Shown here: piece by piece, positions 1 to 8,064 of the stretch
How the letters are laid out: the number at the start of each line of letters is the position of its first letter
Position numbering within the stretch: position 1 is the stretch's first letter
NCBI GenBank assembly: GCA_031551775.1
Contig: JAVBND010000082.1
Span: forward strand, 1 to 28,951
Length of the DNA: 28,951 bases
Reading direction: 5' to 3'
From: Anaerozeibacter sp031551775
GTDB taxonomy: Bacteria > Bacillota > Clostridia > Christensenellales > Aristaeellaceae
Notes under the pieces: model-generated
Told to the model about the DNA's origin: nothing
The model's input: the letters and a program-made list of their open reading frames with translations, nothing else
The model's database searches: none
Program-made: the position numbers and the translations under genes

Positions 1-204
1 GAAGGGGCATTGCTCAAGGCGCTTAAGGAGAACCGCATTTACGGCGCGGGCCTCGACGCTTTCACCCGCGAGCCGCCCGAGGACGGGGATTGGCTTGCGC
101 TTGACAACGTGGTGCTCGGTTCCCATTGCGCCGCTTCCACATTGGGCGCGACACAAAACATGGGGCGCATGGCGACTGAAAACCTACTGCGCGACCTTCG
201 GTAG
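1..204 (+). CDS. D-isomer-specific 2-hydroxyacid dehydrogenase, C-terminal fragment
   Basis: The reading frame is open from the first base of the window, so only the last 67 residues of a longer gene are present. The segment GAGLDAFTREPP followed by NVVLGSHCAAST is the typical end of the NAD-binding half of phosphoglycerate-dehydrogenase-like enzymes. The His in GSHCAAST fits the family's catalytic His. Such enzymes interconvert 2-oxoacids and D-2-hydroxyacids in the cytosol with NAD(H). The gene ends 34 bases before the sugar kinase and probably shares its operon, so a role in sugar-acid catabolism is possible but inferred. The substrate cannot be deduced from this fragment. Confidence 0.85.
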   Translation, partial: EGALLKALKENRIYGAGLDAFTREPPEDGDWLALDNVVLGSHCAASTLGATQNMGRMATENLLRDLR

Positions 205-238
205 GAAAAGCGCTTGCCACCGATAGGAGGAGAGCCAA

Positions 239-1759
239 ATGAACTATATCATCGCACACGATCTGGGGACATCGGGCAATAAAGCGACGTTGTTTTCAGG
301 CGAAGGCGCGCTGGTCGGATCTGCCGTATACAATTACGGCTGCCATTATTTCAACAACAACTGGGCGGAGCAGGACCCGGCCGACTGGTGGGCGTCGATT
401 TGCGAGACGACATCCGCCCTGATTGCCAAGACACAGATCGACAAGGGAGATATCGCGGCGGTTTCCTTCTCGGGCCAGATGATGGGCTGCCTGTGCGTAG
501 ACCAATCCGGAACGCCGCTCAGGCCGTCGATCATCTGGGCGGACCAGCGCGCGCAGGCGCAGCGGGAAGCCATTGAAGCGCACATTTCACTTAGCGATTA
601 TTACCGCATCGCCGGGCACCGCAACGCCGCGAGCTACGGGCTTCAAAAGCTCATGTGGGTGCGGGATCATGAACCGGACATCTACAAGAACACGTACAAG
701 ACGCTCAACGCAAAGGATTACATCGTCTTCAAGCTCACCGGCAAGTTTTATACCGAGCCCTCCGACGCTTCCTCCAACGCCTGCGTCGATCTTAAGACGC
801 TGTCGTGGTCGGACAGGATTCTCGATATCTCCGGCATTGACCGGGACAAGCTGCCTGAAATCGTGCCTTCGACATATGTCGCGGGCGGCGTAACGCGGGA
901 AGCCGCCGAGGCGACGGGCCTGAAGGCGGGCACGCCGGTGGTCATGGGCGGCGGCGACGGCGTGTGCGCCAATGTGGGCGCGGGATCTGTGCGCCCCGGC
1001 CAAACGTTTGGTTATGTGGGTTCCTCCTCCTGGATCGCCTCGACCAGCGCGGCGCCGGTGTTTGACGATCAGATGCGCACCGTGACCTGGGCGCACATCG
1101 TCCCCGGCATGTACGCGCCCAACGGAACCATGCAATCGGCGGGCGCCAGTTATGCGTGGCTCAAGAACCAGGTATGCAAATTCGAAGACGCCGAGGCTCA
1201 AAAACTTGGCGTAAGCGCCTACGACCTGATCAACCGGGAGGTCGAGCAAAGCGCCATCGGATCTGGCGGCGTTATCTTCCTGCCCTACTTGCTGGGCGAG
1301 CGCGCGCCCCGCTGGAACCCCGACGCCACGGCGGCCTTCCTGGGCCTTAAGATGGAAAACCGGCGCCAGGATGTGCTCAGGAGCGTGCTTGAAGGCGTGA
1401 CCATGAACCTGGGTGTCATCTTGGAGATTCTCAGGCAGCACATCAAAATTGATGAGATTCTGGTGATCGGCGGCGGCGCGAAGGGCGCGGTATGGCGTCA
1501 GATGATGGCGGATGTCTACAATGCGCGCATCAAGGTACCGGTGTTGCTCGAGGAAGCCACATCCATGGGCGCGGCGGTTACCGGCGGCGTGGGCGTGGGC
1601 CTGTTTAAAAACTTCGATGCCATTGAGCGTTTTATTGAGATTAAAACAGTCCACGAACCCGATCCGCAAGCGGTCAGGGCCTATGGGCCGGTAAAGGAAA
1701 TGTTTGAGCTGTGCTATCGGGCCATGCTGCCCGTCTACCGCGCGATGGCGAAACGATAA
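239..1759 (+). CDS. FGGY-family carbohydrate kinase, xylulokinase-like
   Basis: This 506-residue protein has the size and layout of FGGY sugar kinases, which phosphorylate a ketose or polyol with ATP in the cytosol. The N-terminal phosphate loop is HDLGTSGNK (Asp8). SFSGQMMG near residues 77-84 corresponds to the SGQMHG segment of xylulokinases. GGGDG carries the likely catalytic Asp240, and the C-terminal VIGGGAKGAVWRQMMADV is the second ATP-binding signature. The start is the ATG preceded by an AGGAGGA site. Genes for a dehydrogenase, an SMP-30 protein and a cupin isomerase flank it, which fits a pentose or uronate-type catabolic operon. The replacement of the usual His by Met in SGQMMG makes the exact substrate uncertain, so no symbol is given. 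Confidence 0.85.
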   Translation: MNYIIAHDLGTSGNKATLFSGEGALVGSAVYNYGCHYFNNNWAEQDPADWWASICETTSALIAKTQIDKGDIAAVSFSGQMMGCLCVDQSGTPLRPSIIWADQRAQAQREAIEAHISLSDYYRIAGHRNAASYGLQKLMWVRDHEPDIYKNTYKTLNAKDYIVFKLTGKFYTEPSDASSNACVDLKTLSWSDRILDISGIDRDKLPEIVPSTYVAGGVTREAAEATGLKAGTPVVMGGGDGVCANVGAGSVRPGQTFGYVGSSSWIASTSAAPVFDDQMRTVTWAHIVPGMYAPNGTMQSAGASYAWLKNQVCKFEDAEAQKLGVSAYDLINREVEQSAIGSGGVIFLPYLLGERAPRWNPDATAAFLGLKMENRRQDVLRSVLEGVTMNLGVILEILRQHIKIDEILVIGGGAKGAVWRQMMADVYNARIKVPVLLEEATSMGAAVTGGVGVGLFKNFDAIERFIEIKTVHEPDPQAVRAYGPVKEMFELCYRAMLPVYRAMAKR

Positions 1760-1796
1760 ACGCGTTTTAAGGACATTATTTTAAGGAGGAACCAAC

Positions 1797-2795
1797 ATGC
1801 AAACCCCCAAGCTTTTTACGCTGCTGCCCGAGGAATACGTCTCTACGCCAGACGGCATGACCATCGACAAGGCGGGCAACCTGATCCTTTCCTGCCCGAA
1901 TTTCGCCAATATGGATCAGAGAAGCTGCGTGGTCAAGATCACCAAGGACAAGGAGATCACCAAGTGGTTTGACGTGCCGCTCAATCCCGAGACGAACGAG
2001 GCGCGCACCATGGGCCTGGAGTTTTCGCCGGACGGCGACCTTTACATTGTGGACAATCCCGGTTGGACCGGCCGCGAGGACCTGATTCGCACCGGGCGCA
2101 TCCTGCGCATACACTTCAATGAAAAGGGCGAGTACGAGTCTTATACCACCATTGCCGATCATATGGAGCACCCCAACGGCCTTCGCATAAAGGGCGACTA
2201 TGTCTATGTGACACAGTCCACGCTTGAGTTGGTTAAGACGAAGTCCGGCAAGCTGATGAGCTGCGTGTATTGCTTCCGCCTTGACGACAAAGACATTCAT
2301 TGCACGAACACCCTGGCCGATGAAAACATCCTGTGCACCTTCATCACCGAAAACCCCAAGTGCCAATACGGCGTGGACGGCATCATTTTTGACCGCGAGG
2401 GACGTCTCGTCATCGGCAACTTTGGCGATGGCGCCCTGTGGAGGCTGTACCTGAATCCCAAGGGCGACAAGATGATCGACAAGGAGTTGTGGGCGGTCGA
2501 TCCTGAGAACCTCAAGACCACCGACGGCATGACCATCGACGAATACGGCAACATCTACGTGGCCGATTTCTCCGCCAATGCCATCGGCAAGGTGGCCCCC
2601 GACGGCACGATTACCCGCATCGCCCAATCGCCCGATTGCACCGGCTGGGAAGGCGGCCTTGACGAGCCGGGCGAGCCTTGCTACTGGAACGGCAAGCTGA
2701 TCGTTTCGTGCTTTGATCTGGTGGTGGACGATCAGAAGGTCAACACGGCGCATGAAATTCCCGCGACCATGGCTATGCTTGACATAGAGCCATAA
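1797..2795 (+). CDS. SMP-30/gluconolactonase-like beta-propeller protein
   Basis: This 332-residue cytosolic protein has no signal peptide. Repeated blade-like segments can be seen: TPDGMTIDKAGNLILS near the N-terminus, LEFSPDGDLYIVDNPGW near residue 75, HPNGLRIKGDYVYVTQ near 122, and DGMTIDEYGNIYVADFSANAIGKV near 243. Alternating DG/YG turns followed by LYIV or IYVADF are characteristic of six-bladed SMP-30 lactonases, which hydrolyse sugar lactones to sugar acids using a divalent metal. The ATG follows a TAAGGAGGA site and lies 37 bases after the kinase gene, so the two are probably co-transcribed. With the upstream dehydrogenase this suggests an oxidation, lactone and acid route, but the substrate is not determined. 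Confidence 0.75.
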   Translation: MQTPKLFTLLPEEYVSTPDGMTIDKAGNLILSCPNFANMDQRSCVVKITKDKEITKWFDVPLNPETNEARTMGLEFSPDGDLYIVDNPGWTGREDLIRTGRILRIHFNEKGEYESYTTIADHMEHPNGLRIKGDYVYVTQSTLELVKTKSGKLMSCVYCFRLDDKDIHCTNTLADENILCTFITENPKCQYGVDGIIFDREGRLVIGNFGDGALWRLYLNPKGDKMIDKELWAVDPENLKTTDGMTIDEYGNIYVADFSANAIGKVAPDGTITRIAQSPDCTGWEGGLDEPGEPCYWNGKLIVSCFDLVVDDQKVNTAHEIPATMAMLDIEP

Positions 2796-2827
2796 AAGGC
2801 GAGCGATGAAAGGGGGCGAAAAATTCC

Positions 2828-3424
2828 ATGGAGGCGGGAAAGAAGAACGACCCCAGGCCGTTTTCTCTGGATTTTGACTTGGTGACCGGACTTAGCAAAA
2901 GCGGAAAAGCTGAGCCGACCCGGCGCTGTGTCTCAAGCATGCTGAACCAGTTTCACGACCGCGCGGCGGCGGAAGCGATCATCGAACGCGAAGATCTTCC
3001 GCTGTACGATTTCTTTGAGCTTGATTTCGTGCCTGAAACCGATGCCAATCTGAAATTTGGCACGAGCATACTGTATCCGGGCAAGGTGGGCGACGAGTAC
3101 TTTATGACGAAAGGACATTTCCACACCATCCTTGAAACCGGCGAGGTCTATTACTGCCTGTCCGGCGAAGGTGCGATGCTGATGGAGACGCCCGAAGGCG
3201 ATGTGGACCTGGTCAAAATGGCTCCCGGAGAAGCGGTGTACGTGCCGCCCAGGTACGCCCACCGCTCCATCAATACCGGGTCCGTGCCGATGGTATCGTT
3301 CTTTGCGTTCAGGGCGGACGCCGGGCACGATTACGGTACCATCGAACAAAAGGGCTACCGCAAGATTTTGGTGGACCGGGAAGGCGTGCCCACGCTGATC
3401 GACAATCCCCGTTGGAGGGAATAG
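2828..3424 (+). CDS. Cupin-type glucose-6-phosphate isomerase-like protein
   Basis: The 198 residues match the cupin phosphoglucose isomerases known from archaea and some bacteria, which are unrelated to classical PGI and convert aldose and ketose phosphates with a bound metal. GHFH (His97 and His99), Glu106 in ETGEVYY and His145 in RYAHRS form the expected cupin metal site. The KGHFH...GEVYYCLSGEGAMLM block is the family signature. The start is an ATG with AGGGGG about 11 bases upstream, slightly long spacing. It lies 32 bases after the SMP-30 gene and 29 before the GntR gene. In this operon it may act on a sugar phosphate other than glucose-6-phosphate. Confidence 0.8.
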   Translation: MEAGKKNDPRPFSLDFDLVTGLSKSGKAEPTRRCVSSMLNQFHDRAAAEAIIEREDLPLYDFFELDFVPETDANLKFGTSILYPGKVGDEYFMTKGHFHTILETGEVYYCLSGEGAMLMETPEGDVDLVKMAPGEAVYVPPRYAHRSINTGSVPMVSFFAFRADAGHDYGTIEQKGYRKILVDREGVPTLIDNPRWRE

Positions 3425-3453
3425 ATCCTATTTATTGCGAACGGAGGACAGAT

Positions 3454-4218
3454 ATGCCGATTCTTGAGGCGCTAAAGCTCGACAAAACGGTGCCGATACC
3501 CCTATACTTTCAACTCAAGCGGTTGTTGCTCGATGCCCTCAAAAGCGGCGAGTATCCGGTCGATGCGATGATCCCCACCGAAAAGGAACTCGCTGAAATG
3601 TTTGACATCAGCCGCACGACTGTGCGCCAGGCCGTCACGGAGATGGTTAAGGAAGGGTGGCTTTACCGGGTCAAGAGCAAGGGCACCTTTGTGGCCAGGC
3701 GAAAGATCAACCAGGATTTCATCAAACGCCTGGAAACTTTTCACGAGCAGATTGCACGTACCGGGCGCAAGCCTGGCACCCAACTGATGGTGCTGGAAAC
3801 GGCAGATATGCCCAAGGGCATTTGCCAGCTTTTTGGCGTCGCGGCGGGCGGAAGCTATGTACACATGTTCAGGCGGCGCTTTGCGGACGACGAGCCCATC
3901 GTGACGGTGGATACCTACCTGCCTTTGAACCGGTGCGCCTTTGTGCTTTCACACGATCTATCCAGGGAATCGCTTTACAACATATTGGCGCTGGACGATA
4001 AAACCCGCATATGCCGCGTCACGCGCATGCTTGAAGCGGTCGCCGCCAATACGCAGGATGCGGACCACTTGGGTGTGCGGCGCGGAAAGCCGATTCAGCT
4101 GTCCGCCACCATCGGATACAACGACGCCAATGAACCCATCGAATACTCCGTCGCCCGCTACCGCGGCGACCGCAACCGCTTTGAAGTGGATTTGCTCATC
4201 GACACATCGGTAAAATAA
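3454..4218 (+). CDS. GntR-family (HutC/UTRA) transcriptional regulator
   Basis: This 254-residue regulator has an N-terminal winged helix at about residues 15-78, with TEKELAEMFDISRTTVRQAV as the recognition motif and YRVKSKGTFVA as the wing. A UTRA effector-binding domain follows at about residues 95-250, ending EYSVARYRGDRNRFEV. Such proteins usually repress sugar operons until a phosphorylated sugar binds the UTRA domain. The start is the ATG at 3454 with an ACGGAGGA site 8 bases upstream; a longer in-frame start at 3412 lacks support. It closes the upstream sugar operon and is followed by a terminator-like hairpin, so it probably controls the kinase/SMP-30/cupin genes. Its effector is unknown. 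Confidence 0.9.
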   Translation: MPILEALKLDKTVPIPLYFQLKRLLLDALKSGEYPVDAMIPTEKELAEMFDISRTTVRQAVTEMVKEGWLYRVKSKGTFVARRKINQDFIKRLETFHEQIARTGRKPGTQLMVLETADMPKGICQLFGVAAGGSYVHMFRRRFADDEPIVTVDTYLPLNRCAFVLSHDLSRESLYNILALDDKTRICRVTRMLEAVAANTQDADHLGVRRGKPIQLSATIGYNDANEPIEYSVARYRGDRNRFEVDLLIDTSVK

Positions 4219-4243
4219 TTGGGCGGACGGTTCCGGCGTGTAA

Positions 4244-4278
4244 AAGAACAGGGGGGACGCTGCCCTTCCCCTGTTCTT
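4244..4278 (+). terminator. Hairpin after the GntR gene, probable terminator
   Basis: AAGAACAGGGG (4244-4254) pairs perfectly with CCCCTGTTCTT (4268-4278), an 11-bp stem with a 13-base loop. It lies 26 bases after the GntR stop. The T-run after it is short, so termination is probable rather than certain. Confidence 0.55.
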
Positions 4279-4309
4279 AATCAAAACCGGTTACGAGGCA
4301 AACGTTCAC

Positions 4310-4332
4310 TGTGCAATGTGCATATTTGCACA
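4310..4332. promoter_or_regulatory. Cluster of three TGTGCA half-sites
   Basis: TGTGCA occurs at 4310-4315 and 4317-4322, and its complement TGCACA at 4327-4332. The last two form a perfect inverted repeat with a 4-base spacer. The cluster lies about 33 bases upstream of the -35 hexamer of the rhamnosidase promoter, a position typical of an activator site. The binding protein is unknown. Confidence 0.45.
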
Positions 4333-4364
4333 AAAATTTATTTGATAAACGGTCAAATTGTGGA

Positions 4365-4393
4365 TTGACAGAGGTGTGGACGAGCGATATAAT
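4365..4393 (+). promoter_or_regulatory. Consensus sigma-A promoter of the rhamnosidase operon
   Basis: TTGACA (4365-4370) and TATAAT (4388-4393) are separated by exactly 17 bases, a perfect housekeeping promoter. Transcription would start near 4400, giving a leader of roughly 60 bases before the rhamnosidase. Such a strong promoter on a catabolic gene is expected to be held down by a repressor, and the repeats at 4390 and 4433 fit that role. Confidence 0.85.
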
Positions 4394-4446
4394 GAAATCG
4401 ATTTAATGAACGGATCACTTATTTTTACCGGTTAATGAAATCGATT
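4390..4446. promoter_or_regulatory. Twin LacI-like operators
   Basis: The 14-base sequence TAATGAAATCGATT occurs at 4390-4403 and again at 4433-4446, 43 bases apart (about four helical turns). Each copy contains TGAAATCGATT(T), close to the TGAAANCGNTTTCA palindrome typical of LacI/CcpA-family operators. The first copy overlaps the -10 box and the second sits in the leader just before the start codon. This suits a repressor that blocks the promoter and may loop DNA. The regulator encoded nearby is GntR/UTRA, so the cognate LacI-type protein may lie elsewhere. Confidence 0.6.
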
Positions 4447-4457
4447 AAGTTGCAAGG

Positions 4458-7094
4458 ATGAAGCGAGCGATGACGAATGTGCCCGGCGCCGCCGGTCTGA
4501 CGGTGGACTTTGCGGTCAACCCACTTGGCGTCGAGGGCGATAAGCCGCGCCTGGGTTGGCGATTGACCGGTTGTGCCCTTCAAAATGCCTATCGGGTCGA
4601 GGTTTCCTCTTCATGCGCAGGGCGGACGGGTGATTTGTGGGACAGCGGGCGCGTAACCGGGCAGCAGCCCTGGACGCTTTACGCGGGTCAACCCCTGACC
4701 TCAAACGTGCGCTGTATTTGGCGCGTCAAGGTGTGGGACGATGCGGGGCGCGAGAGCGATTGGAGTGAAAAAGCTTGGTTCCAAACGGGCATACGCGCAA
4801 GCGGCTGGCATGGGCAATGGGTTGGTTTTGACGAAGGCCGGGATCAGTACGACGCAAGCGCGCCCTACTACTGCGCGGACGACTTTGAGCTGGGTGAGAA
4901 CAATCCGTTTTTGCCGCCCCCGGTGATGGTGCGCAAGGCGTTTGACCTGCCCGAAGGAAGGATCAGGGCGGCGACGCTGTACGTATCGGCCATGGGGCTG
5001 ACGGAAGTTTACCTCAACGGAGCGCGCGCGACGGCGGGGCACATGATCCCGGGCATATGCGATTGGCGCAAACGCTGTTATTATCGCGCGTACGACGCGA
5101 CCTTCCTGATCAGGGAAGGCGAAAACGCTCTGGGCGCGGTGCTGGCCGATGGATGGTACGCTGGATACATCGGACTCAATCCGCGCGCGTGGTGGGGACA
5201 GTCGCCGCGCATAAACCTGATGCTGGCGGTCGAGTACGAAGGCGGGCGCACCCGGGAGATTTGTACCGACGGGAGTTGGCGCGCGGCCTTTGGCCCCTAC
5301 TTGTACGCCGACATCCTGCACGGCAGCGGCTACGACGCCACGCGCGAAATCCCCGGCTGGGCCGAGGCGGGCTTTGTTGAGGATGGCTGGCGCGGCGTTG
5401 ATGCCTTCGCGGTTAACGGGCATATTCCGTGCGCACACCCGGGTCCCCCGATCATCGAGCATGCCCGTTTTCCCGCATCCGTTCTTTCCTCGGATGAAGA
5501 CAGCTGCCTGCTCGACTTTGGACGGTGCTTTTCCGGCGTAGCGCGCCTGACGCTTGAGGGAAGGCGCGGGGCGCAGGTGGACGTATACCACGCCGAAGAG
5601 CTGAAAGACGGCAGACTCTACCTTCGCGGCAACCGCTCGGCCCAAGCCCACGACCGATATATACTCAGCGGGAGCGGCCGGGAAGTGTTCCAACCGGAAT
5701 TCACCTACCACGGTTTCCGCTATGCGCGCGTTGTGGGTCTGGGCAGCGCGCGCCTGATCTCGGCGGAAGGGATCGCCATTTCAAGCGCGCTGCCTTCGCC
5801 CACGCGCTTTGAGAGCGGCAACGATACGGTCAACCGCGTCCATCGGATGATCCTCAACACCCTGCAGTCCAATCTCTTCGATATGCCCACCGACGTGTGC
5901 GCGCGCGACGAACGGCTGGGTTGGGGCGCGGAAGGGCATTTCTTCCTGCATACGGCTGCTTTGCTCAACGACAACGCGCGTTTTATGCGCAAGTGGATGC
6001 GCGACATCGCCGACGGGCAGCTTGAAAACGGCAGCTTCTGGGCCATTGCGCCCGCGGTGATGATGAAGGACATCGTGCCCTTCGCGGGCGATTTGCAGTC
6101 CGACATGGGCATTCACGTTTGCTGGCTGCTCTACACGGTCTACGCGGACACCGAAAGCATCAAAGCCTATTTCCCGGCGCTTGAACGCCATTTCGCGTTC
6201 CTTGAGGACAATTCCGACCGGCTGATTCGCTTCGCCATCGCGCGGGACTGGCTGGACCTTGGGCCTGACGGGCGCAGCGACATGGATCACGGCTATGGAC
6301 ACAGCCCGGCCGGCCTCCTGGGTACGGCGTACTTTGCCTGCTCGGCGCGCATGATGGCGGACATGGCCGGGGGGCTTGGACTTGAGGCGCGCAAGGCGTA
6401 TTACGCGGAAAAGTACGCTTCCATCCGCACGGCGTTCCGTACCTTTTTCCTCAAGCGCGACGGCCTGCTCCGGGACGCGACGCAGGGATCCATGCTCCTG
6501 GCCATCGCTTTTGACCTGCTGGAGGCGGACGAAGTGGCTCTGGCGCGCGAGGTGATCAAGAAGGACATTCTTTCGCGCGGCGTCACCTGGGGCACGGCCA
6601 CCGCGCCCGTGGCGTTGTGGGGCATGGAAAAAGCCGGTTTGGCGCGGGAAGCGGCGGCTTTTTTGGCGCGGGATGAATTCCCGAGCCTGGGCTACATGGC
6701 GCGCTCGGGCGCGACCGCCGTATGGGAACGCTGGGACGCGCTTTTGGACGGGCAGTTCCATCCACATCCAATGAACGCGTTCGACCACATCGGCCTCGCC
6801 ACGGTCGGACAATGGATGATCGCGGGTCTCGCCGGCATAAGGGCGCTCAAACCGGGGTTTGAAATGGTCTTACTCAAGCCTGCAATCAGCGGCGTCGTCG
6901 GAAGCGTAGACTGCACCTACCAATCGCTTTACGGGCCCATCCGCTCAGCGTGGGCGGTAGAAGGGGCGCGCGTCACCTACCGCTGCGCCATCGCCCCGGG
7001 CATCCGCGCGCGGGTGGAACTGCCGGGCATGGCGGCTTTTGAAATCGGACCGGGTGAATACGAATATCAAGTTTCCCTTGAGGAAGCCAAATAG
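4458..7094 (+). CDS. Alpha-L-rhamnosidase, glycoside hydrolase family 78
   Basis: This 878-residue protein has the GH78 order of domains: an N-terminal fibronectin/Ig-like domain (about 10-110), a rhamnosidase_N lectin-like beta domain with KAFDLPEGRIRAATLYVSA and LADGWYAG (about 155-330), a second beta domain, then the alpha/alpha barrel from about residue 455 and a C-terminal beta domain. CARDERLGWGAE at 482-492 is the catalytic-barrel signature and WERWD near 756 the second conserved site. No signal peptide is seen, so it probably cleaves imported rhamnosides in the cytosol. The ATG at 4458 has no spaced ribosome site; the ATG at 4470, with AAGGA upstream, is an alternative start. The usual Gly-Asp after the DERLGW segment is Ala-Glu here. 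It is followed closely by the sugar-binding protein gene. Confidence 0.88.
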   Translation: MKRAMTNVPGAAGLTVDFAVNPLGVEGDKPRLGWRLTGCALQNAYRVEVSSSCAGRTGDLWDSGRVTGQQPWTLYAGQPLTSNVRCIWRVKVWDDAGRESDWSEKAWFQTGIRASGWHGQWVGFDEGRDQYDASAPYYCADDFELGENNPFLPPPVMVRKAFDLPEGRIRAATLYVSAMGLTEVYLNGARATAGHMIPGICDWRKRCYYRAYDATFLIREGENALGAVLADGWYAGYIGLNPRAWWGQSPRINLMLAVEYEGGRTREICTDGSWRAAFGPYLYADILHGSGYDATREIPGWAEAGFVEDGWRGVDAFAVNGHIPCAHPGPPIIEHARFPASVLSSDEDSCLLDFGRCFSGVARLTLEGRRGAQVDVYHAEELKDGRLYLRGNRSAQAHDRYILSGSGREVFQPEFTYHGFRYARVVGLGSARLISAEGIAISSALPSPTRFESGNDTVNRVHRMILNTLQSNLFDMPTDVCARDERLGWGAEGHFFLHTAALLNDNARFMRKWMRDIADGQLENGSFWAIAPAVMMKDIVPFAGDLQSDMGIHVCWLLYTVYADTESIKAYFPALERHFAFLEDNSDRLIRFAIARDWLDLGPDGRSDMDHGYGHSPAGLLGTAYFACSARMMADMAGGLGLEARKAYYAEKYASIRTAFRTFFLKRDGLLRDATQGSMLLAIAFDLLEADEVALAREVIKKDILSRGVTWGTATAPVALWGMEKAGLAREAAAFLARDEFPSLGYMARSGATAVWERWDALLDGQFHPHPMNAFDHIGLATVGQWMIAGLAGIRALKPGFEMVLLKPAISGVVGSVDCTYQSLYGPIRSAWAVEGARVTYRCAIAPGIRARVELPGMAAFEIGPGEYEYQVSLEEAK

Positions 7095-7113
7095 AATAGA
7101 GGAGGACGAACAC

Positions 7114-8064
7114 ATGAAGAAGCTCCTGGCACTGGTACTCGCGGCCCTGTTGCTGCTCGCGTCCCTCGGCGCGGCGGCGGAAGAATTCTACATCGGTTAC
7201 TGCAACATGCAACTGGCGGAGGATTTCTTCATCACCGTATCGAATGGCTTAAAAAAGGCCGCCGCTGAAAACGGCGTCAAGTTTGAAGAGAACATCGCCG
7301 AGCGCGACGCGGTCAAGATGACCCAGTGCATCGAGACCTACGTGACCAAGGGCGCCGACCTGGTCATCGACTTCAACGTCCTGGCCGAGACCGGTTCCGC
7401 CATCGCGGGCAGCCTCAAGCAGAAGGGCATCCCCATGATCTCCATTGACTGCCAGTACGAGGACGCCTACTTCTTTGGCGTCAACAACTACGGTGCGGGC
7501 GAGATCCTGGGCGAGGCGGCGGTGCTTGAAGCGCAGAAGAAATTCGACGAGGAAATCGACTACATCGTCAACCTCTACGACTCGATCTCCGGCGACACCA
7601 TCAAGCTGCGCAACGACGGCGTGGTGGACAAGCTCCAAGCGGCCTACAACCTGCCGGAAGATAAAGTGATCTGGCTTGACTGCCTGGCGGACGACGTCAA
7701 GAGCGGCACGCTGACCCGCGACTGGCTCAACGCCCATCCGGATGCCCACCGCATCGTTTTCGTGGGCCAGAACGACGACCGCGGCTACGCGATCAACAAC
7801 ATCGTCGAGTCCGAAGGCCGCGTGGCCGACGCCATCATCGTCTCGCACAATGCCGATCCTTCGTCCATTGAGAACCTCAAAAACCATCCGGACGGGGATA
7901 CCGCCTGGGTATGCACCGCCTCCTACAACGCCCATCTCTACGGCGAGCAGATCATGGACATGGCCCTGCGCATCCTCAAGGGCGAGAGCGTCGAGCAGAG
8001 CGAATACACCAAGGTGACCATCGTAACCGTCGGCAATCTGGAGGAATACTTGGCCACAATGTAG
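7114..8064 (+). CDS. Sugar ABC transporter substrate-binding protein (periplasmic-binding fold type I)
   Basis: This 316-residue protein opens with a hydrophobic signal peptide (about residues 1-22). A type-I periplasmic-binding fold follows, of the ribose/galactose-binding class: EEFYIGYCNMQLAEDFFITV at the mature N-terminus, a DLVIDFNV segment near 90, PMISIDCQYEDAYFFGVNN near 108-126, and RIVFVGQNDDRGYAI near 210. It would capture a sugar outside the membrane for an ABC importer. The start is the ATG with GAGGAGGA upstream, and it is 19 bases after the rhamnosidase gene, so they form an operon. No lipobox cysteine is visible; the signal ends in an AAA-type site, so anchoring by lipid is not evident. 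No permease or ATPase gene follows. Confidence 0.88.
   Translation: MKKLLALVLAALLLLASLGAAAEEFYIGYCNMQLAEDFFITVSNGLKKAAAENGVKFEENIAERDAVKMTQCIETYVTKGADLVIDFNVLAETGSAIAGSLKQKGIPMISIDCQYEDAYFFGVNNYGAGEILGEAAVLEAQKKFDEEIDYIVNLYDSISGDTIKLRNDGVVDKLQAAYNLPEDKVIWLDCLADDVKSGTLTRDWLNAHPDAHRIVFVGQNDDRGYAINNIVESEGRVADAIIVSHNADPSSIENLKNHPDGDTAWVCTASYNAHLYGEQIMDMALRILKGESVEQSEYTKVTIVTVGNLEEYLATM

Noticed and set aside
587..1669. Long open frame on the minus strand opposite the sugar kinase
   Set aside because: It is antisense to a clear FGGY kinase, rich in Arg, His and Gly as expected from the complement of a GC-rich gene, and shows no domain.
1776..2753. Long minus-strand frame opposite the SMP-30 gene
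   Set aside because: It is fully overlapped by a well-supported gene with a ribosome site, and its translation resembles no family.
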